Virus record (IMG/VR): IMGVR_UViG_3300025617_000031
Coordinates: 1-53,855 of that record
Direction: 5' to 3' (one strand)
Source: a virus
Length of the DNA stretch: 53,855 nt
Shown here one piece after another: positions 42,667-49,715 of this stretch; position 1 is the stretch's first letter; each line of letters starts with the position of its first letter. Made by a program: the position numbers and the translations under genes. The notes beneath the pieces were generated by a model. The model saw only the letters and a program-made list of their open reading frames with translations, had not been told where the DNA came from and searched no databases.

Positions 42667-42974
42667 TTTGGTTCACCTGTCACTACATAATCGGTCAAGT
42701 CACCGTTCTTTTCCATTTCTTTAAGGTTATGTAAAGCATCTGGATTGCCTTTAAAGGCACACTGTCTAAGGTACTTCACAGCAAGTTTCATATTTTTTCT
42801 CACCTTAAACATACCTTTTCTGTGATGTAATACACCTAACAGATACGCACACCCAACATGAAGTTCTGCTTGCTCGTATCCTTCATCGGCAAGTTGCTTT
42901 AGAATCTTGAATCCCAAAGTTCCCGAACCAGATTCAATCTCTTCAATCGCACCATTAAAACATAAAATACTCAT
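42663..42974 (-). CDS. Sel1-like repeat protein
   Basis: A 103-aa protein with two to three Sel1/TPR-type helical repeats (ILKQLADEGYEQAELHVGCA, then KLAVKYLRQCAFKGNPDALH). Sel1 repeats form protein-binding solenoids. Here they would give a minimal adaptor, possibly for a host protein. Four Cys are present. Confidence 0.7.
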   Translation of the reverse strand: MSILCFNGAIEEIESGSGTLGFKILKQLADEGYEQAELHVGCAYLLGVLHHRKGMFKVRKNMKLAVKYLRQCAFKGNPDALHNLKEMEKNGDLTDYVVTGEPK

Positions 42975-43402
42975 AACTCTACTATCTCCACCATGTCACC
43001 AAACTTTTTTTTGAGTTTGTTGTAAATATCACCATTGCTCTTACGCAAACCTTGACGACTCTTCCATAAAGTATAACACGAACCACTGTCAGTTGCAACC
43101 GTGAAGAAGTCTTGATTGACTTTGATGTTGAGTTCTTTCATTGGACTGCTCATACGCCAACTGTCTCCATAGAGATAACCACCAGTCCAACCAGAAAGAA
43201 TCTTCTGAAACTGTCCTGCGGGAGTCTTGACTTCGATGATTACCCATGCGTCTGGCGTAATGCCTTGTTCTGGAGGTACTCCTTCTAATGCGGAACTTGC
43301 CTCAAACATTTCCATCTTCACCTTATCATAGAGTTCATCGCGGATTTGCTTCTTCTTTGCTTGGAGTTCTTCGATCTCTGCGTCTGTTAGTTTGTCGATC
43401 AT
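42971..43402 (-). CDS. Hypothetical early protein
   Basis: A 143-aa protein with a coiled N-terminal helix (DAEIEELQAKKKQIRDELYD) and a beta-rich C-terminal domain with aromatic clusters (WTGGYLYGDSWRMSSP) and a basic end (GDIYNKLKKKFG). No known domain. ATGA overlap with the next gene. Confidence 0.6.
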   Translation of the reverse strand: MIDKLTDAEIEELQAKKKQIRDELYDKVKMEMFEASSALEGVPPEQGITPDAWVIIEVKTPAGQFQKILSGWTGGYLYGDSWRMSSPMKELNIKVNQDFFTVATDSGSCYTLWKSRQGLRKSNGDIYNKLKKKFGDMVEIVEL

Positions 43403-43407
43403 TCTCT

Positions 43408-43650
43408 TTACACCTTATCAATAAAAATTTTCAATGTGCGGTCATCATCTTGTAAATCCCAATCCATAAACTCACCCTTATTGAAGTATCGAACATACTC
43501 ACGACTTTCTGATCCAATCACTTCAAGACGAGATACCTTTGAGAACTTTCGCTCACGCTCCAACTCACCCACTCTCTTGAATAACCACCAAGCATACTCT
43601 TGAAGTGTCTCGTGCTCCATGTTCTTGATAGTTCCTGGTATTTCACTCAT
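43408..43650 (-). CDS. Small hypothetical protein
   Basis: An 80-aa protein with an N-terminal helix (ETLQEYAWWLFKRVGELERE) and a strand-rich acidic end (FMDWDLQDDDRTLKIFIDKV). It is separated from neighbours by 4-5 nt. Not recognised. Confidence 0.6.
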   Translation of the reverse strand: MSEIPGTIKNMEHETLQEYAWWLFKRVGELERERKFSKVSRLEVIGSESREYVRYFNKGEFMDWDLQDDDRTLKIFIDKV

Positions 43651-43654
43651 CCTC

Positions 43655-44125
43655 TCATTTCCTTGTGCAATCCATTTTGTGGATATGCTCTTTGGTTACT
43701 CGTAAGTCAGTTACCAATCCACACTCATAGCACTTATACCAAATGTCATCTGCCCAGCGAATCTTTCTACCGCTGTCTTGTTCATACTTTGCGATGATGT
43801 CGTCGAACTCCCAAAGTTCTTCTGTTTCAAAGTCGTCTAACCAATCACCAAAGTCATTCCAATCTTCGGTTCGCATAGGTGCAAGACTATACTCATACCA
43901 ACCGTTCCAATAATCATCGCCTGGAACATTCCGAATGTCAATACGACCTGTCGAATAATCTTCGGCGACTTCCTGTCGTTCAAAAGTATCACCGACTTTA
44001 TACCTGCCCATATCGACAAGCATACTGTCCTCTTGAACAACATGTGTCACTGTTTTGGTCAGTCCACGCTCCTCGTACCACTGAATATTAGCAACACCCA
44101 TCCAGTTAGTTGAATATGAGATCAC
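43655..44125 (-). CDS. Acidic protein with C-terminal zinc-finger-like motif
   Basis: A 156-aa protein. The most likely start is GTG 44125, which overlaps the BPSL0761-like stop as GTGA. The body is acidic and Trp-rich (WNDFGDWLDDFETEELWEFD). The C-terminus has WYKCYECGLVTDLRV then HIHKMDC, giving C-x2-C and H-x4-C, so one zinc site is likely. The acidic surface plus zinc hook would suit DNA mimicry or binding to a host factor, which is speculative. Confidence 0.62.
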   Translation of the reverse strand: MISYSTNWMGVANIQWYEERGLTKTVTHVVQEDSMLVDMGRYKVGDTFERQEVAEDYSTGRIDIRNVPGDDYWNGWYEYSLAPMRTEDWNDFGDWLDDFETEELWEFDDIIAKYEQDSGRKIRWADDIWYKCYECGLVTDLRVTKEHIHKMDCTRK

Positions 44126-44322
44126 TTCCAACCTCCAAACACATCAGGTGCTTGTTCTGCCGCCATTTCCATATAAAGGTCTGTAGGATAATGTCTCAAT
44201 AAACTACGTGCACGATCACGAATTTCTTTAGGTATTCTTTTAGTAATTCTCGGATTACTCAAGTCTAATAAAAACCGTTCAGTATTTACTACTGCGTTCT
44301 TTCGTTCATATGGTAACGTCAT
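44122..44322 (-). CDS. BPSL0761-like family protein
   Basis: A 66-aa protein. MTLPYERKNAVVNTERFLLD, then RIPKEIRDRARSLLRHYPTD and a D-x-E-x-A-A end match the BPSL0761 family, small helical proteins found in bacteria and marine phages with no known role. The start overlaps the stop of the 32-aa membrane peptide as ATGA. Confidence 0.78.
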   Translation of the reverse strand: MTLPYERKNAVVNTERFLLDLSNPRITKRIPKEIRDRARSLLRHYPTDLYMEMAAEQAPDVFGGWK

Positions 44323-44417
44323 AATATAAAGTCCCGTACGAAACCAACAATGCCTAATGCAACCATGCCAAGGATAAACCCATAGGCGATTGGTATGAGA
44401 ATATCAGAATCTTTCAT
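44319..44417 (-). CDS. 32-aa membrane peptide
   Basis: A short ORF with ATG at 44417 and TGA at 44319-44321 overlapping the next ATG. It has a single membrane helix (IPIAYGFILGMVALGIVGFV) and a polar end. Overlaps at both sides (14 and 4 nt) and the strong membrane segment support a real gene. Function unknown. Confidence 0.6.
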   Translation of the reverse strand: MKDSDILIPIAYGFILGMVALGIVGFVRDFIL

Positions 44418-44727
44418 TTTCAATCTTCTCTCGTTCACTATGTCCGATAGGAGTTATTGAGTTTTTGATAATAATCTCATCATCCCATGCTTCACCAAGT
44501 ACAGGTTCATCCTTACGATACTGTGCGAGTGCTTCTTCAAGTGTCACTTCACGGGTTGACACAATTACCTCATCTAGGTGATCTTGTGTGAACTCCTTTG
44601 CGTCTTCACAGGTCACAGTATCCTTTGCATACTCTTCGGAAGTGCAGTTCTCTAAATCATCAGGAACTTCCACACAATACCGCATACGAAACATCGATAC
44701 AGTATCTACCATTATATATTTACTCAT
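44404..44727 (-). CDS. Conserved small acidic protein
   Basis: A 107-aa protein from the ATG at 44727 (GAGGAA 9 nt upstream). MSKYIMVDTVSMFRMRYCVE, then VPDD resembles a small protein repeated in marine T4-like genomes. The rest is acidic (CEDAKEFTQDHLDEVIVSTR). It overlaps the aminotransferase stop by 8 nt. Function unknown. Confidence 0.68.
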   Translation of the reverse strand: MSKYIMVDTVSMFRMRYCVEVPDDLENCTSEEYAKDTVTCEDAKEFTQDHLDEVIVSTREVTLEEALAQYRKDEPVLGEAWDDEIIIKNSITPIGHSEREKIENERF

Positions 44728-45862
44728 ACATTTTTTCCTCAATACTATACAGTGTATTAGACTCCAAGTTTTCTCTAAGGACGTTAAAATACTCTCTATC
44801 CGCATTAATCGGAACTAACAATGAATGGTACGAATCCTCCGATGCCAAAAAGAAAAGAAGTCCATAGTTGTTTACTACAGTATAACCACATTTTTCAATG
44901 GTGTCAATTGCAGTCTTTACTAGTTTTTCGTGGTTGTCTAACAAACCATTTTCTATGATATCTATATATTTCAATGCGGATGCAATACCTGCATAGTAGA
45001 AACTATAAGTGAACCCGTGATTCCATTCGAATTTTTCTGGTAACGTGTTCTTAACATTATCAGAATACAAAACCATACTAAGAGGGAAGAATCCACCAGT
45101 GATTGCTTTCCCCATTGTGCAGATGTCTGGACTAACTGGCAAACTTTTCCAACCACAATATGTTCCCGTCTTCCCACCCCCAAAGAACATATCATCAACG
45201 ATTAAAAGTACACCGTGCTCTTTTTGAATTTTTGATATCTTTTCCCAATGACTTCCATCAGATGGTTCCGGAAGTTCTTTATAGGAATAAGTTTCTGCAA
45301 CAATACATGCAACATTCGACCAATCAATACTGTCAACATCAAAGTCTTTTGGGATATTAACCACATTATGATATCTTTCCATTCCATAAAAAGGATCATT
45401 CATTAATGAAGAGTACCCTAAATTGTGATTGAGAAATGTACTGCCGTGATAGCTGTCATCAAACGAAACAATTAGTTTCCTTTCATCACCTTTACTTTGG
45501 TGATATGCGAATGCAAGTTTTATCGCACCCTCATTTGCATCACTACCACTTAATGAATAGAAAGTGTTGTATCCACCACTGATATCATATACCTTCTTTT
45601 GCAATTCAAAAGCAATGTCGTTAAGTCGAATAGGTTCTTCTTTAAAGATTGTCTCTGCGATATCTGGTTTAGTGTATTTCATTTTTGAATACACATAATC
45701 AACTATTTGATCACAATAGAAACCTAAAGTAAAGCACCCCCAATTTAGTAAAGGGTCAACTTGTCTTTTACCTTTCTCTACCGTACCATACTTCCAAGAC
45801 TCGACTGATAGTTCTACAGGTTTTTGAATATCAGGTATTAGACCATTATATTCACTCGTCAT
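44720..45862 (-). CDS. Class-III PLP-dependent aminotransferase
   Basis: A 380-aa, apparently complete fold-type I, class-III enzyme (BioA/ornithine/GABA aminotransferase superfamily). Visible sites are SGSDANEGAIKLAF (105-118, phosphate-side loop), SYHG (137-140, stacking Tyr), LLIVDDMFFGGGKTGT with Asp223 to bind the pyridine nitrogen, and MGKAITGGFFPLS with the Schiff-base Lys252. It is shorter than most cellular class-III enzymes (about 420-460 aa). The start at ATG 45862 has GAGG. The substrate is unknown: biotin-type, polyamine, sugar or nucleotide amination are all possible. It is an unusual cargo in an early phage operon. Confidence 0.88.
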   Translation of the reverse strand: MTSEYNGLIPDIQKPVELSVESWKYGTVEKGKRQVDPLLNWGCFTLGFYCDQIVDYVYSKMKYTKPDIAETIFKEEPIRLNDIAFELQKKVYDISGGYNTFYSLSGSDANEGAIKLAFAYHQSKGDERKLIVSFDDSYHGSTFLNHNLGYSSLMNDPFYGMERYHNVVNIPKDFDVDSIDWSNVACIVAETYSYKELPEPSDGSHWEKISKIQKEHGVLLIVDDMFFGGGKTGTYCGWKSLPVSPDICTMGKAITGGFFPLSMVLYSDNVKNTLPEKFEWNHGFTYSFYYAGIASALKYIDIIENGLLDNHEKLVKTAIDTIEKCGYTVVNNYGLLFFLASEDSYHSLLVPINADREYFNVLRENLESNTLYSIEEKMYE

Positions 45863-45932
45863 CACTTTCCTCAGATTTCACCATCATCCATAAAAAAAAT
45901 AAACAACAGATTAATCCTGCTACAAATTCCAT
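45852..45932 (-). CDS. 26-aa membrane peptide
   Basis: ATG at 45932 with GGAG 9 nt upstream; the TGA overlaps the aminotransferase start region by 11 nt. MEFVAGLICCLFFLWMMVKS is a hydrophobic helix with an acidic tail. It is too short for similarity, but the spacing and ribosome site favour translation. Confidence 0.5.
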   Translation of the reverse strand: MEFVAGLICCLFFLWMMVKSEESDDE

Positions 45933-45933
45933 T

Positions 45934-46089
45934 CTACCACTCCACACATGTTGCTCTATAAGCACTACCTAACTCTTCAATCAATGCTTTCTTATAAGAA
46001 TGGCATTCATTCCACGAATCATATATACCTTGTTCGTATGTAACCAATTGTCCTTTACTAGTTAGTACTATTAGAATCAGAATCCACAT
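45934..46089 (-). CDS. Small exported or membrane protein
   Basis: A 51-aa protein from the ATG at 46089 (GAGGA 8 nt upstream). The N-terminus MWILILIVLTSKG is a short signal/membrane segment. The mature part has two Cys and the WNECHSYKKALIEELG pattern, echoing the SYEEC..F motif of the protein at 38386. It may be a periplasmic peptide with one disulfide. Confidence 0.58.
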   Translation of the reverse strand: MWILILIVLTSKGQLVTYEQGIYDSWNECHSYKKALIEELGSAYRATCVEW

Positions 46090-46261
46090 CTTTATAGTCC
46101 TCATAAACCAGACGTAGTGTCTGACACAAAGTCTGTTTTTCAATTCGTTCGATACGATCTAGATATGGATCATATCTTCTTTCTGGTGCATAAAGATTGT
46201 CGTCGAGTCTATCAAACAACTCGTATATCAACTTCTCTGTATCTATATCTTTTAATCCCAT
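46058..46261 (-). CDS. Small hypothetical protein
   Basis: A 67-aa charged helical protein (KLIYELFDRLDDNLYAPERR). It overlaps neighbours by 10 and 32 nt. The C-terminus is acidic and Ser/Asn-rich. Not recognised. Confidence 0.58.
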   Translation of the reverse strand: MGLKDIDTEKLIYELFDRLDDNLYAPERRYDPYLDRIERIEKQTLCQTLRLVYEDYKDVDSDSNSTN

Positions 46262-46788
46262 AATGACCTGTAATACTTTCCAAATAATGTTAATCCATTT
46301 CCAATTCGTGCGTTATGCTTTGCCAAACCTTCACGGTCAACCTTAAACGTATCGTTTGATCCCCACTTCATTTCTGACATTCCATTCTCTAACTCTTCCC
46401 AGTATATGTCAGATACGCCTGAGAAGAATTGTTTGTCGTTATCGTCGTCAAGAATTTGCTCAAATGCCCAGATCATCTCATTCATCATCCAATCCCAAAC
46501 TTCTGTTTGACGGTTAAATTCCTGCTCATTGTAATATTCACCGGGTTCAGAAAATAAATCTCCGATTGCTCTTGGATCCCATTCACGACGAATGTATTGT
46601 AAATGTTCTGGCATATCCTCATAGTCTATATAGGGAACACCATGCTTAGTTTCTTTGAGTTGCTTGAGCATTGGAAGTACGATCAACGCAAGGGTATGAT
46701 CCATGTTCCAAGTATCGTAATTATGAATGACGACATTGACATCTCGTTCTTCGTCGTCATCCTTATACCTACCGATTTGAACGAACAT
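46252..46788 (-). CDS. Conserved phage protein (NYDTWNMDHTLA family)
   Basis: A 178-aa protein with the conserved IHNYDTWNMDHTLALIVLPM, LKQLKETKHGVPYIDYEDMP and VWDWMMNEMIWAFEQILDDD. This family is found in many T4-like and other large phages, usually in early regions, and has no established function. It overlaps the next upstream gene by 20 nt. Confidence 0.78.
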   Translation of the reverse strand: MFVQIGRYKDDDEERDVNVVIHNYDTWNMDHTLALIVLPMLKQLKETKHGVPYIDYEDMPEHLQYIRREWDPRAIGDLFSEPGEYYNEQEFNRQTEVWDWMMNEMIWAFEQILDDDNDKQFFSGVSDIYWEELENGMSEMKWGSNDTFKVDREGLAKHNARIGNGLTLFGKYYRSLWD

Positions 46789-47113
46789 AGTCCAAGATCT
46801 CTTCTAGGTTCTTAGATAGTTGAATGCGTTTCAGAAACTCTAGTCGTGTCTCTGTTTTCTCAAACTGTAGTGCAAGGTTACGAATATCCATACAGTCTCG
46901 TGGAGTGACACCATCGATTACCACTTCGTCGTCGCAAGTCACATCGTCACGTGGGAATAGATTGTCCTGACTGTCAAGGATCTTACCCAACTGATCCCAC
47001 ATGGGCAACTTTTCGTATTCTGGATCATAGTCACGAACTTCGTGTGAACGTGCATAGTACGCATTATCTACGGTATTCTCACCCATTGCGGTACGAATGT
47101 TTGTATAACTCAT
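46769..47113 (-). CDS. Hypothetical early protein
   Basis: A 114-aa protein: a polar N-terminus, central VTCDDEVVIDGVTPRDCMDI and a helical C-terminus (ALQFEKTETRLEFLKRIQLS). ATGA overlap with the next gene. No family recognised. Confidence 0.6.
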   Translation of the reverse strand: MSYTNIRTAMGENTVDNAYYARSHEVRDYDPEYEKLPMWDQLGKILDSQDNLFPRDDVTCDDEVVIDGVTPRDCMDIRNLALQFEKTETRLEFLKRIQLSKNLEEILDYVRSNR

Positions 47114-47304
47114 AACTGCTCAACTCCAACAATATCCAATCCTTTAGCATAACACACTTCTATGATGTGGTCAAGTCTACCATAATCGCAAACCCAATCG
47201 TGTGTCTGCCCATTCTTCGTTCTATAATGTAATACTACTTTCATTCCACGACCTGTGATTTGATTGTTTTTGATAATATATTTCGGCATATACCGTTGTC
47301 GCAT
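47110..47304 (-). CDS. Small basic hypothetical protein
   Basis: A 64-aa protein starting at ATG 47304 (GAGGAG 9 nt upstream). Beta-rich (IIKNNQITGRGMKVVLHYRT). A second ATG at 47289 lacks a ribosome site. It overlaps its upstream neighbour by 64 nt. Confidence 0.58.
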   Translation of the reverse strand: MRQRYMPKYIIKNNQITGRGMKVVLHYRTKNGQTHDWVCDYGRLDHIIEVCYAKGLDIVGVEQL

Positions 47305-47474
47305 ACCGTTTTCTCCTCAGTCTCCACGAGGAAATAATTCTCTGGAAGAACTGTTGCTACAATGTATTTTGGTTCCCAATCTTTATCAATGCGATCTTCA
47401 AAGTCGTTGGTACCTTCCATAGGAAGAAACACATACAACATCCAACCACAGATAAAGATTAGTAAATTCCACAT
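47241..47474 (-). CDS. Small membrane-anchored protein
   Basis: A 77-aa protein. The N-terminal membrane segment MWNLLIFICGWMLYVFLP leads to an acidic external part with two Cys (VCDNGICRN) that may pair. It starts as TAATG with the lipoprotein stop, so the two are probably made together and may both be envelope proteins. Confidence 0.62.
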   Translation of the reverse strand: MWNLLIFICGWMLYVFLPMEGTNDFEDRIDKDWEPKYIVATVLPENYFLVETEEKTVCDNGICRNILSKTIKSQVVE

Positions 47475-47929
47475 TAGATATTTTCCATATCAGGGACTAC
47501 TGCGTCCGAACGTTTTAACTTCAACTGGATGTATACACGATACACACCCTTCTCTGTATAGACTTCTTTGTTGACTACACGATACTTCGAAACATCGACA
47601 TTTGCGTAACCAGACTTTGATGTCTTCTGCATCTCTGCATTACTGTCTGTAGTATACCCTTTCATTTCAGAAGATACAACAGTTTTTAACTTATCACCAA
47701 GAGAAATTTTTGCTTGGTGCATTGCCTTATCAATCGCAAACTGCAGATCAAGTGCTGAACCTGTTCCCGTTCCGAACACGACTTCTTCAGTATCTTCGTT
47801 CGATTCGATATACCACTCAGGAATACCTTCACTTTCTTCAATCTCTACGACCCCTCCGTTGCCTATCATAGGCAAAGACGAGCAACCGCCTAGTGCGAGC
47901 AACCCCGCAAACAACATTACCTTTTTCAT
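47474..47929 (-). CDS. Lipoprotein with LPP20-like domain
   Basis: A 151-aa protein. MKKVMLFAGLLALGGC is a lipoprotein signal with the lipidated Cys at residue 16. The body EEVVFGTGTGSALDLQFAID, then KAMHQAKISLGDKLKTVVSS matches LPP20-type bacterial outer-membrane lipoproteins. ATGA overlap with the 53-aa gene upstream. A phage-made early lipoprotein could block superinfection or remodel the envelope, which is inference. The gene may come from a bacterium. Confidence 0.82.
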   Translation of the reverse strand: MKKVMLFAGLLALGGCSSLPMIGNGGVVEIEESEGIPEWYIESNEDTEEVVFGTGTGSALDLQFAIDKAMHQAKISLGDKLKTVVSSEMKGYTTDSNAEMQKTSKSGYANVDVSKYRVVNKEVYTEKGVYRVYIQLKLKRSDAVVPDMENI

Positions 47930-48087
47930 ACTTTAACCACTGTAACTAATCGTCTTGCTTTACCAGAGTACGCAGATGCAGATACTCCAACGAATTGTGC
48001 AATCTTGTCTATTGCACTTTGCTCAGACAGTGCGGCAACCCTTGCGACGAACTGCCCATCATAATAACCCAAATAATAATCAAACAC
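47926..48087 (-). CDS. 53-aa small protein (GTG start)
   Basis: GTG at 48087 follows an AAGGAGA ribosome site; TGA at 47926-47928 overlaps the lipoprotein ATG. The product (FDYYLGYYDGQFVARVAALS, then QSAIDKIAQFVGVSASA) has a strand and an amphipathic helix. The layout resembles small phage proteins that modulate host enzymes, but no function is recognised. Confidence 0.62.
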   Translation of the reverse strand: MFDYYLGYYDGQFVARVAALSEQSAIDKIAQFVGVSASAYSGKARRLVTVVKV

Positions 48088-48307
48088 ACAAATCTCCTTC
48101 TGGTTCTACCCAACCATACCCCCAATACATGTTGGGGCAATCTTTGTTTGAGTTTCTCAACTCAATCGCATCCTTTGGAAGTTCGACACGATAGAGTTGT
48201 CTAACATCAAGAAACTCAAGCAGACTGACTGTATGCGGTTTGTAGTAGAGAACCTCTCCATCATCAAACTCGCAATACATCATTGAAATATAATCTTTAG
48301 GCAACAT
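48080..48307 (-). CDS. Small hypothetical protein
   Basis: A 75-aa protein from the ATG at 48307 (TAATG overlap). It contains MYCEFDDGEVLYYKPHTVSL and CPNMYWGYGWVEPEG. It overlaps the next start by 8 nt. Not recognised. Confidence 0.58.
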   Translation of the reverse strand: MLPKDYISMMYCEFDDGEVLYYKPHTVSLLEFLDVRQLYRVELPKDAIELRNSNKDCPNMYWGYGWVEPEGDLCV

Positions 48308-48618
48308 TACGCACACTCCTTCATCATCTGAACTGCCAAGTCATACTCAGCATCATTATCGCAAGTGTCGATCAACTCGACACGACCATCGTAGTCCATG
48401 CTAGTCTCAAACGGGATGTATGCTTCTTCACCCTCACGTCCAAACTCTGCACCGTCTTTCTCAACGATGATGGTGTAACCGTCAAAGTGGTAACGACCGT
48501 TAACAACGATTTCCCCCTTTGCGATCACTTTACCTTCGATGTAAGCACCCTTAGAACCACAGAAGTCATAACCACGGATAACCATACCAACTTCTGCAAG
48601 ATTTTCATATTTCAACAT
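48307..48618 (-). CDS. Conserved small beta protein
   Basis: A 103-aa protein from the ATG at 48618. A small beta barrel is suggested by strands such as VIRGYDFCGSKGAYIEGKVI and YHFDGYTIIVEKDGAEFGRE, like KOW/SH3-type barrels. Similar proteins occur in marine T4-like genomes. It is the first gene after the sigma70 promoter at 48648-48675. Confidence 0.65.
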   Translation of the reverse strand: MLKYENLAEVGMVIRGYDFCGSKGAYIEGKVIAKGEIVVNGRYHFDGYTIIVEKDGAEFGREGEEAYIPFETSMDYDGRVELIDTCDNDAEYDLAVQMMKECA

Positions 48619-48647
48619 AATATTCTCTCTTCTCAATCAACACAGGT

Positions 48648-48675
48648 AGTATAGCAAACTGGACGCAAAGGTCAA
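48648..48675 (-). promoter_or_regulatory. Early sigma70-type promoter
   Basis: On the minus strand TTGACC (48675-48670), a 16-nt spacer and TATACT (48653-48648) precede the ATG at 48618 by about 30 nt. The leader contains TTGATTGAGA, also found after the promoter at 49390-49417. Confidence 0.78.
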
Positions 48676-48684
48676 CAACTTTTT

Positions 48685-48843
48685 TCACTTTTTTTCATTG
48701 TATTTGTTTATCGTTAATAACGGAAGGATAGACATCATTGATTCAACCTCATCCCAATAATACTCGACGCATTCTTCCTTAGTGATTTTATAATACTCAC
48801 ATACCCAAGTGATTGCATCTGCGTAGGGGTCTTTACCATTCAT
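48685..48843 (-). CDS. 52-aa small protein
   Basis: ATG at 48843, 3 nt after the stop of the 69-aa gene. The product MNGKDPYADAITWVCEYYKI then TKEECVEYYWDEVESMM is helical and acidic-aromatic. It ends about 10 nt before the promoter of the next transcription unit. Not recognised. Confidence 0.6.
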   Translation of the reverse strand: MNGKDPYADAITWVCEYYKITKEECVEYYWDEVESMMSILPLLTINKYNEKK

Positions 48844-48845
48844 AA

Positions 48846-49052
48846 TCAAAGTCCATTAGTTACAGCAATCGTCTCAAACTTGCGACGAGTCTTGAAAAAC
48901 TTCATAGGTTTCTTGTAGATGACGAAACCGTCTGGGTTGCCTTCTGGATAGTACGCAACGAGTTTGCCTGTCTTCTTATCCACATAGTACATGTTCTCAG
49001 GATAACGGAACCCATCAACGGTTCCAGTAACTTCTTTCAATTGTTCGATCAT
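48846..49052 (-). CDS. Small basic protein
   Basis: A 68-aa protein from the ATG at 49052, which overlaps the upstream stop as ATGA; an ATG at 49058 is also possible. Lys-rich C-terminal half (GFVIYKKPMKFFKTRRKFET). Related small proteins are found in other marine T4-like phages, with no known function. Confidence 0.6.
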   Translation of the reverse strand: MIEQLKEVTGTVDGFRYPENMYYVDKKTGKLVAYYPEGNPDGFVIYKKPMKFFKTRRKFETIAVTNGL

Positions 49053-49267
49053 GACCATACCTGCTTATCTAAATCTCTACCACTCTTGCTCACCACTACA
49101 AACTGGTGAACTCCAATACAACGATCAACCCACTGGGACAGAATACAAACTTGATCTGCCGTGGTGTGGGCAATCATAGGAAACTTGTCGTTAAAGAAAA
49201 ACATAGTGTGACGAACCTGCTTTCGAGGTTTGTGCCACAGTTTAACTAGACCACTTGAGATTACCAT
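49049..49267 (-). CDS. Small hypothetical protein
   Basis: A 72-aa protein (KLWHKPRKQVRHTMFFFNDK, then HTTADQVCILSQWVDRCIGV). It overlaps the 33-aa membrane peptide by 7 nt. Not recognised. Confidence 0.57.
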   Translation of the reverse strand: MVISSGLVKLWHKPRKQVRHTMFFFNDKFPMIAHTTADQVCILSQWVDRCIGVHQFVVVSKSGRDLDKQVWS

Positions 49268-49362
49268 TTTTTTAAATCACCCTTCACTGCTAAGTAAATA
49301 ATAGCGGCAACAACAATGCCACCCATCAAAATCACATCGTAGTAGTTCTGTGTGTATTCCAT
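49261..49362 (-). CDS. 33-aa membrane peptide
   Basis: ATG at 49362 with GAGGGG upstream, TAA at 49261. The product has one membrane helix (VILMGGIVVAAIIYLAVKG). It is the first gene of a unit behind the 49390-49417 promoter. Small membrane peptides in early phage operons often change host envelope or exclusion; this is not shown here. Confidence 0.62.
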   Translation of the reverse strand: MEYTQNYYDVILMGGIVVAAIIYLAVKGDLKKW

Positions 49363-49389
49363 AAAAAACCCCTCTCAATCAATATGGTA

Positions 49390-49417
49390 ATAATACCACA
49401 CTGGTTGGAGGGGTCAA
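49390..49417 (-). promoter_or_regulatory. Early sigma70-type promoter
   Basis: On the minus strand TTGACC (49417-49412), a 16-nt spacer and TATTAT (49395-49390) lie about 28 nt before the ATG at 49362. It shares the -35, the 16-nt spacer and the leader word TTGATTGAGAG with the 48648-48675 promoter. Confidence 0.78.
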
Positions 49418-49427
49418 GAACTTTCGT

Positions 49428-49445
49428 ATTAGACATTAGTCTAAT
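49428..49445 (-). repeat. 7-bp hairpin between transcription units
   Basis: ATTAGAC / GTCTAAT with a 4-nt loop overlaps the stop codon of the 90-aa gene. No T run follows on the minus strand, so it would be a weak terminator at most. It separates the upstream unit from the next promoter. Confidence 0.45.
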
Positions 49446-49713
49446 ATAGTTGTCGTGCGACTTCTTCCATTTGTTTTGTCATATCATCTAACTCTTCTAC
49501 GGTACGAGGTTCATATCCGAGAACGGATTCTTCCTGTCCATTCTCTTTTACCCAGATTAAGTCTTTGACGTATAAGAATGAGCATCCATTTAAAAAGTAA
49601 ATGAAATCTTCTAATACTTCACCGAGACCTTCTGGTTCTAATGTATGCTCGATCACACGGGTCTTTCCATACATATCAGTAAACTCTCGACGGAAGGTAT
49701 ATTTTTCACCCAT
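49441..49713 (-). CDS. Small hypothetical protein
   Basis: A 90-aa protein (YTFRREFTDMYGKTRVIEHT, then PEGLGEVLEDFIYFLNGCSF). A beta hairpin and an acidic helical C-terminus. It lies 2 nt after the 51-aa gene. Not recognised. Confidence 0.6.
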   Translation of the reverse strand: MGEKYTFRREFTDMYGKTRVIEHTLEPEGLGEVLEDFIYFLNGCSFLYVKDLIWVKENGQEESVLGYEPRTVEELDDMTKQMEEVARQLY

Positions 49714-49715
49714 AA

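Noticed and set aside
48660-48690. Terminator made of the T runs before the early promoter
   Set aside because: The T/A runs lack a preceding GC stem on either strand.
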